NCBI GenBank assembly: GCA_016195395.1
Contig: JACPZR010000165.1
Coordinates: 1 to 6,772 of the forward strand
Direction: 5' to 3'
Source: Spirochaetia bacterium
GTDB lineage: Bacteria > Spirochaetota > Leptospirae > Leptospirales > Leptonemataceae
DNA: 6,772 nucleotides
Shown: one piece after another, positions 6,362 through 6,772 of the stretch
Layout of the letters: every line of letters starts with the position of its first letter
Numbering within the stretch: the stretch's first letter is position 1
The notes under the pieces: generated by a model
Seen by the model: only the letters and a program-made list of their open reading frames with translations
Databases searched by the model: none
What the model was told of the DNA's origin: nothing
Translations under genes and position numbers: made by a program

Positions 6362-6652
6362 ATGGATTCGCAAGTACTGATCGTTGGACTCTACGTCTTT
6401 ATTCTGGCGGCGTTCGTTGGTTACATGGTGATCACGAAAGTGCCGCCGCTGTTGCACACGCCTCTGATGTCCGCCACAAATGCCATCTCCGGCATTTCCC
6501 TGGTGGGTTCCATTGTGGCGGCCGGTTCATCGGATGAACTGACGGTGAAAAGTGTTCTGGGGATGGTGGCTGTTGCTGCGGCTACGATCAACGTTGTCGG
6601 GGGTTTCTTGATCACCGATCGTATGCTCAAGATGTTTAAAGAAAAGAAATGA
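6362..6652 (+). CDS. pntAB: NAD(P) transhydrogenase subunit alpha part 2 (membrane part)
   Basis: This 96-residue inner-membrane subunit supplies part of the proton channel (domain II) of transhydrogenase. Three or so helices are visible: about 4-24, 42-56 and 64-85. The conserved loop KVPPLLHTPLMSATNAISG (26-44) is the signature of this subunit, and the short charged tail (KMFKEKK) lies in the cytosol. In organisms such as E. coli this piece is fused to the C-terminus of PntA; here it is separate, as in R. rubrum. GGTGG (6350-6354) lies seven bases before the ATG, overlapping the end of pntAA. The stop overlaps the pntB start as ATGA, so translation is probably coupled. Confidence 0.97.
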   Translation: MDSQVLIVGLYVFILAAFVGYMVITKVPPLLHTPLMSATNAISGISLVGSIVAAGSSDELTVKSVLGMVAVAAATINVVGGFLITDRMLKMFKEKK

Positions 6653-6772
6653 TACACCAAGTAATTGCCCTCACGTACCTCGTTTCATCCGTCCTTTTCA
6701 TCCTTGGTTTGAAAGGGCTGACATCGCCCAAGACAGCCCGGCGAGGGATGTTTCTGGCCATGTTCGGCATGG
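6649..6772 (+). CDS. pntB: NAD(P) transhydrogenase subunit beta, N-terminal fragment
   Basis: Only the first 41 residues fall inside the window: MIHQVIALTYLVSSVLFILG, then LKGLTSPKTARRGMFLAMFGM. This is the typical PntB start, with a first membrane helix (about 4-20), then the GL(S/T)SP.TAR.G loop leading into the second helix. The full subunit should be about 450-470 residues, ending in the NADP(H)-binding domain III, which lies beyond the right edge. The ATG overlaps the pntAB TGA by an ATGA, completing a tightly coupled pntAA-pntAB-pntB operon. Only a weak purine-rich AAAGAAAAG precedes it, as expected for a coupled start. Confidence 0.93.
   Translation, partial: MIHQVIALTYLVSSVLFILGLKGLTSPKTARRGMFLAMFGM

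Noticed and set aside
5813..6457. Long minus-strand open frame (214 codons) across pntAA/pntAB
   Set aside because: It is antisense to two firmly identified genes, and the translated product shows no family features.

Overview
The window reads as ordinary bacterial chromosome from a Gram-negative (diderm) organism of roughly mid-50s % GC. It encodes an outer-membrane barrel-type protein, a lipoprotein with a clear lipobox, and inner-membrane enzymes. No RNA gene, insertion sequence, CRISPR array, phage gene or attachment site was seen. Nothing fixes the phylum. A spirochaete of the Leptospira/Leptonema/Turneriella group is one weak guess, from a diderm envelope combined with a split pnt operon, but many other diderm groups fit as well.

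Layout. The left half (1-3076) is transcribed leftwards (minus strand). In reading order it holds a barrel-like outer-membrane protein (3076-2192), an 87-residue protein of unknown function, a lipoprotein that overlaps it by an ATGA, a 157-bp gap containing a striking imperfect direct repeat, an HDOD-domain protein, and the start of a response-regulator receiver gene cut by the window edge. The right half (3104-6772) is transcribed rightwards. It holds one 671-residue reading frame that joins an AGCS-type (sodium:alanine/glycine symporter family) membrane domain to a complete phosphatidylserine decarboxylase. This is followed by the proton-translocating NAD(P) transhydrogenase operon in its three-subunit form: pntAA, pntAB and the beginning of pntB.

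How the genes work together. The two halves diverge across only about 27 bp. The outer-membrane protein, 87-aa protein and lipoprotein look like one envelope operon. The HDOD protein and receiver look like a second, signalling, transcription unit. The Psd domain makes phosphatidylethanolamine at the cytoplasmic face of the inner membrane. The transhydrogenase couples the proton gradient to NADPH formation. No direct biochemical link between Psd and Pnt is evident.

The most unusual item is the transporter-decarboxylase fusion. The Psd active-site residues are intact, while the transporter part has lost much of the family's most conserved ion/substrate signature. This suggests either a repurposed membrane anchor or a transporter with changed specificity.
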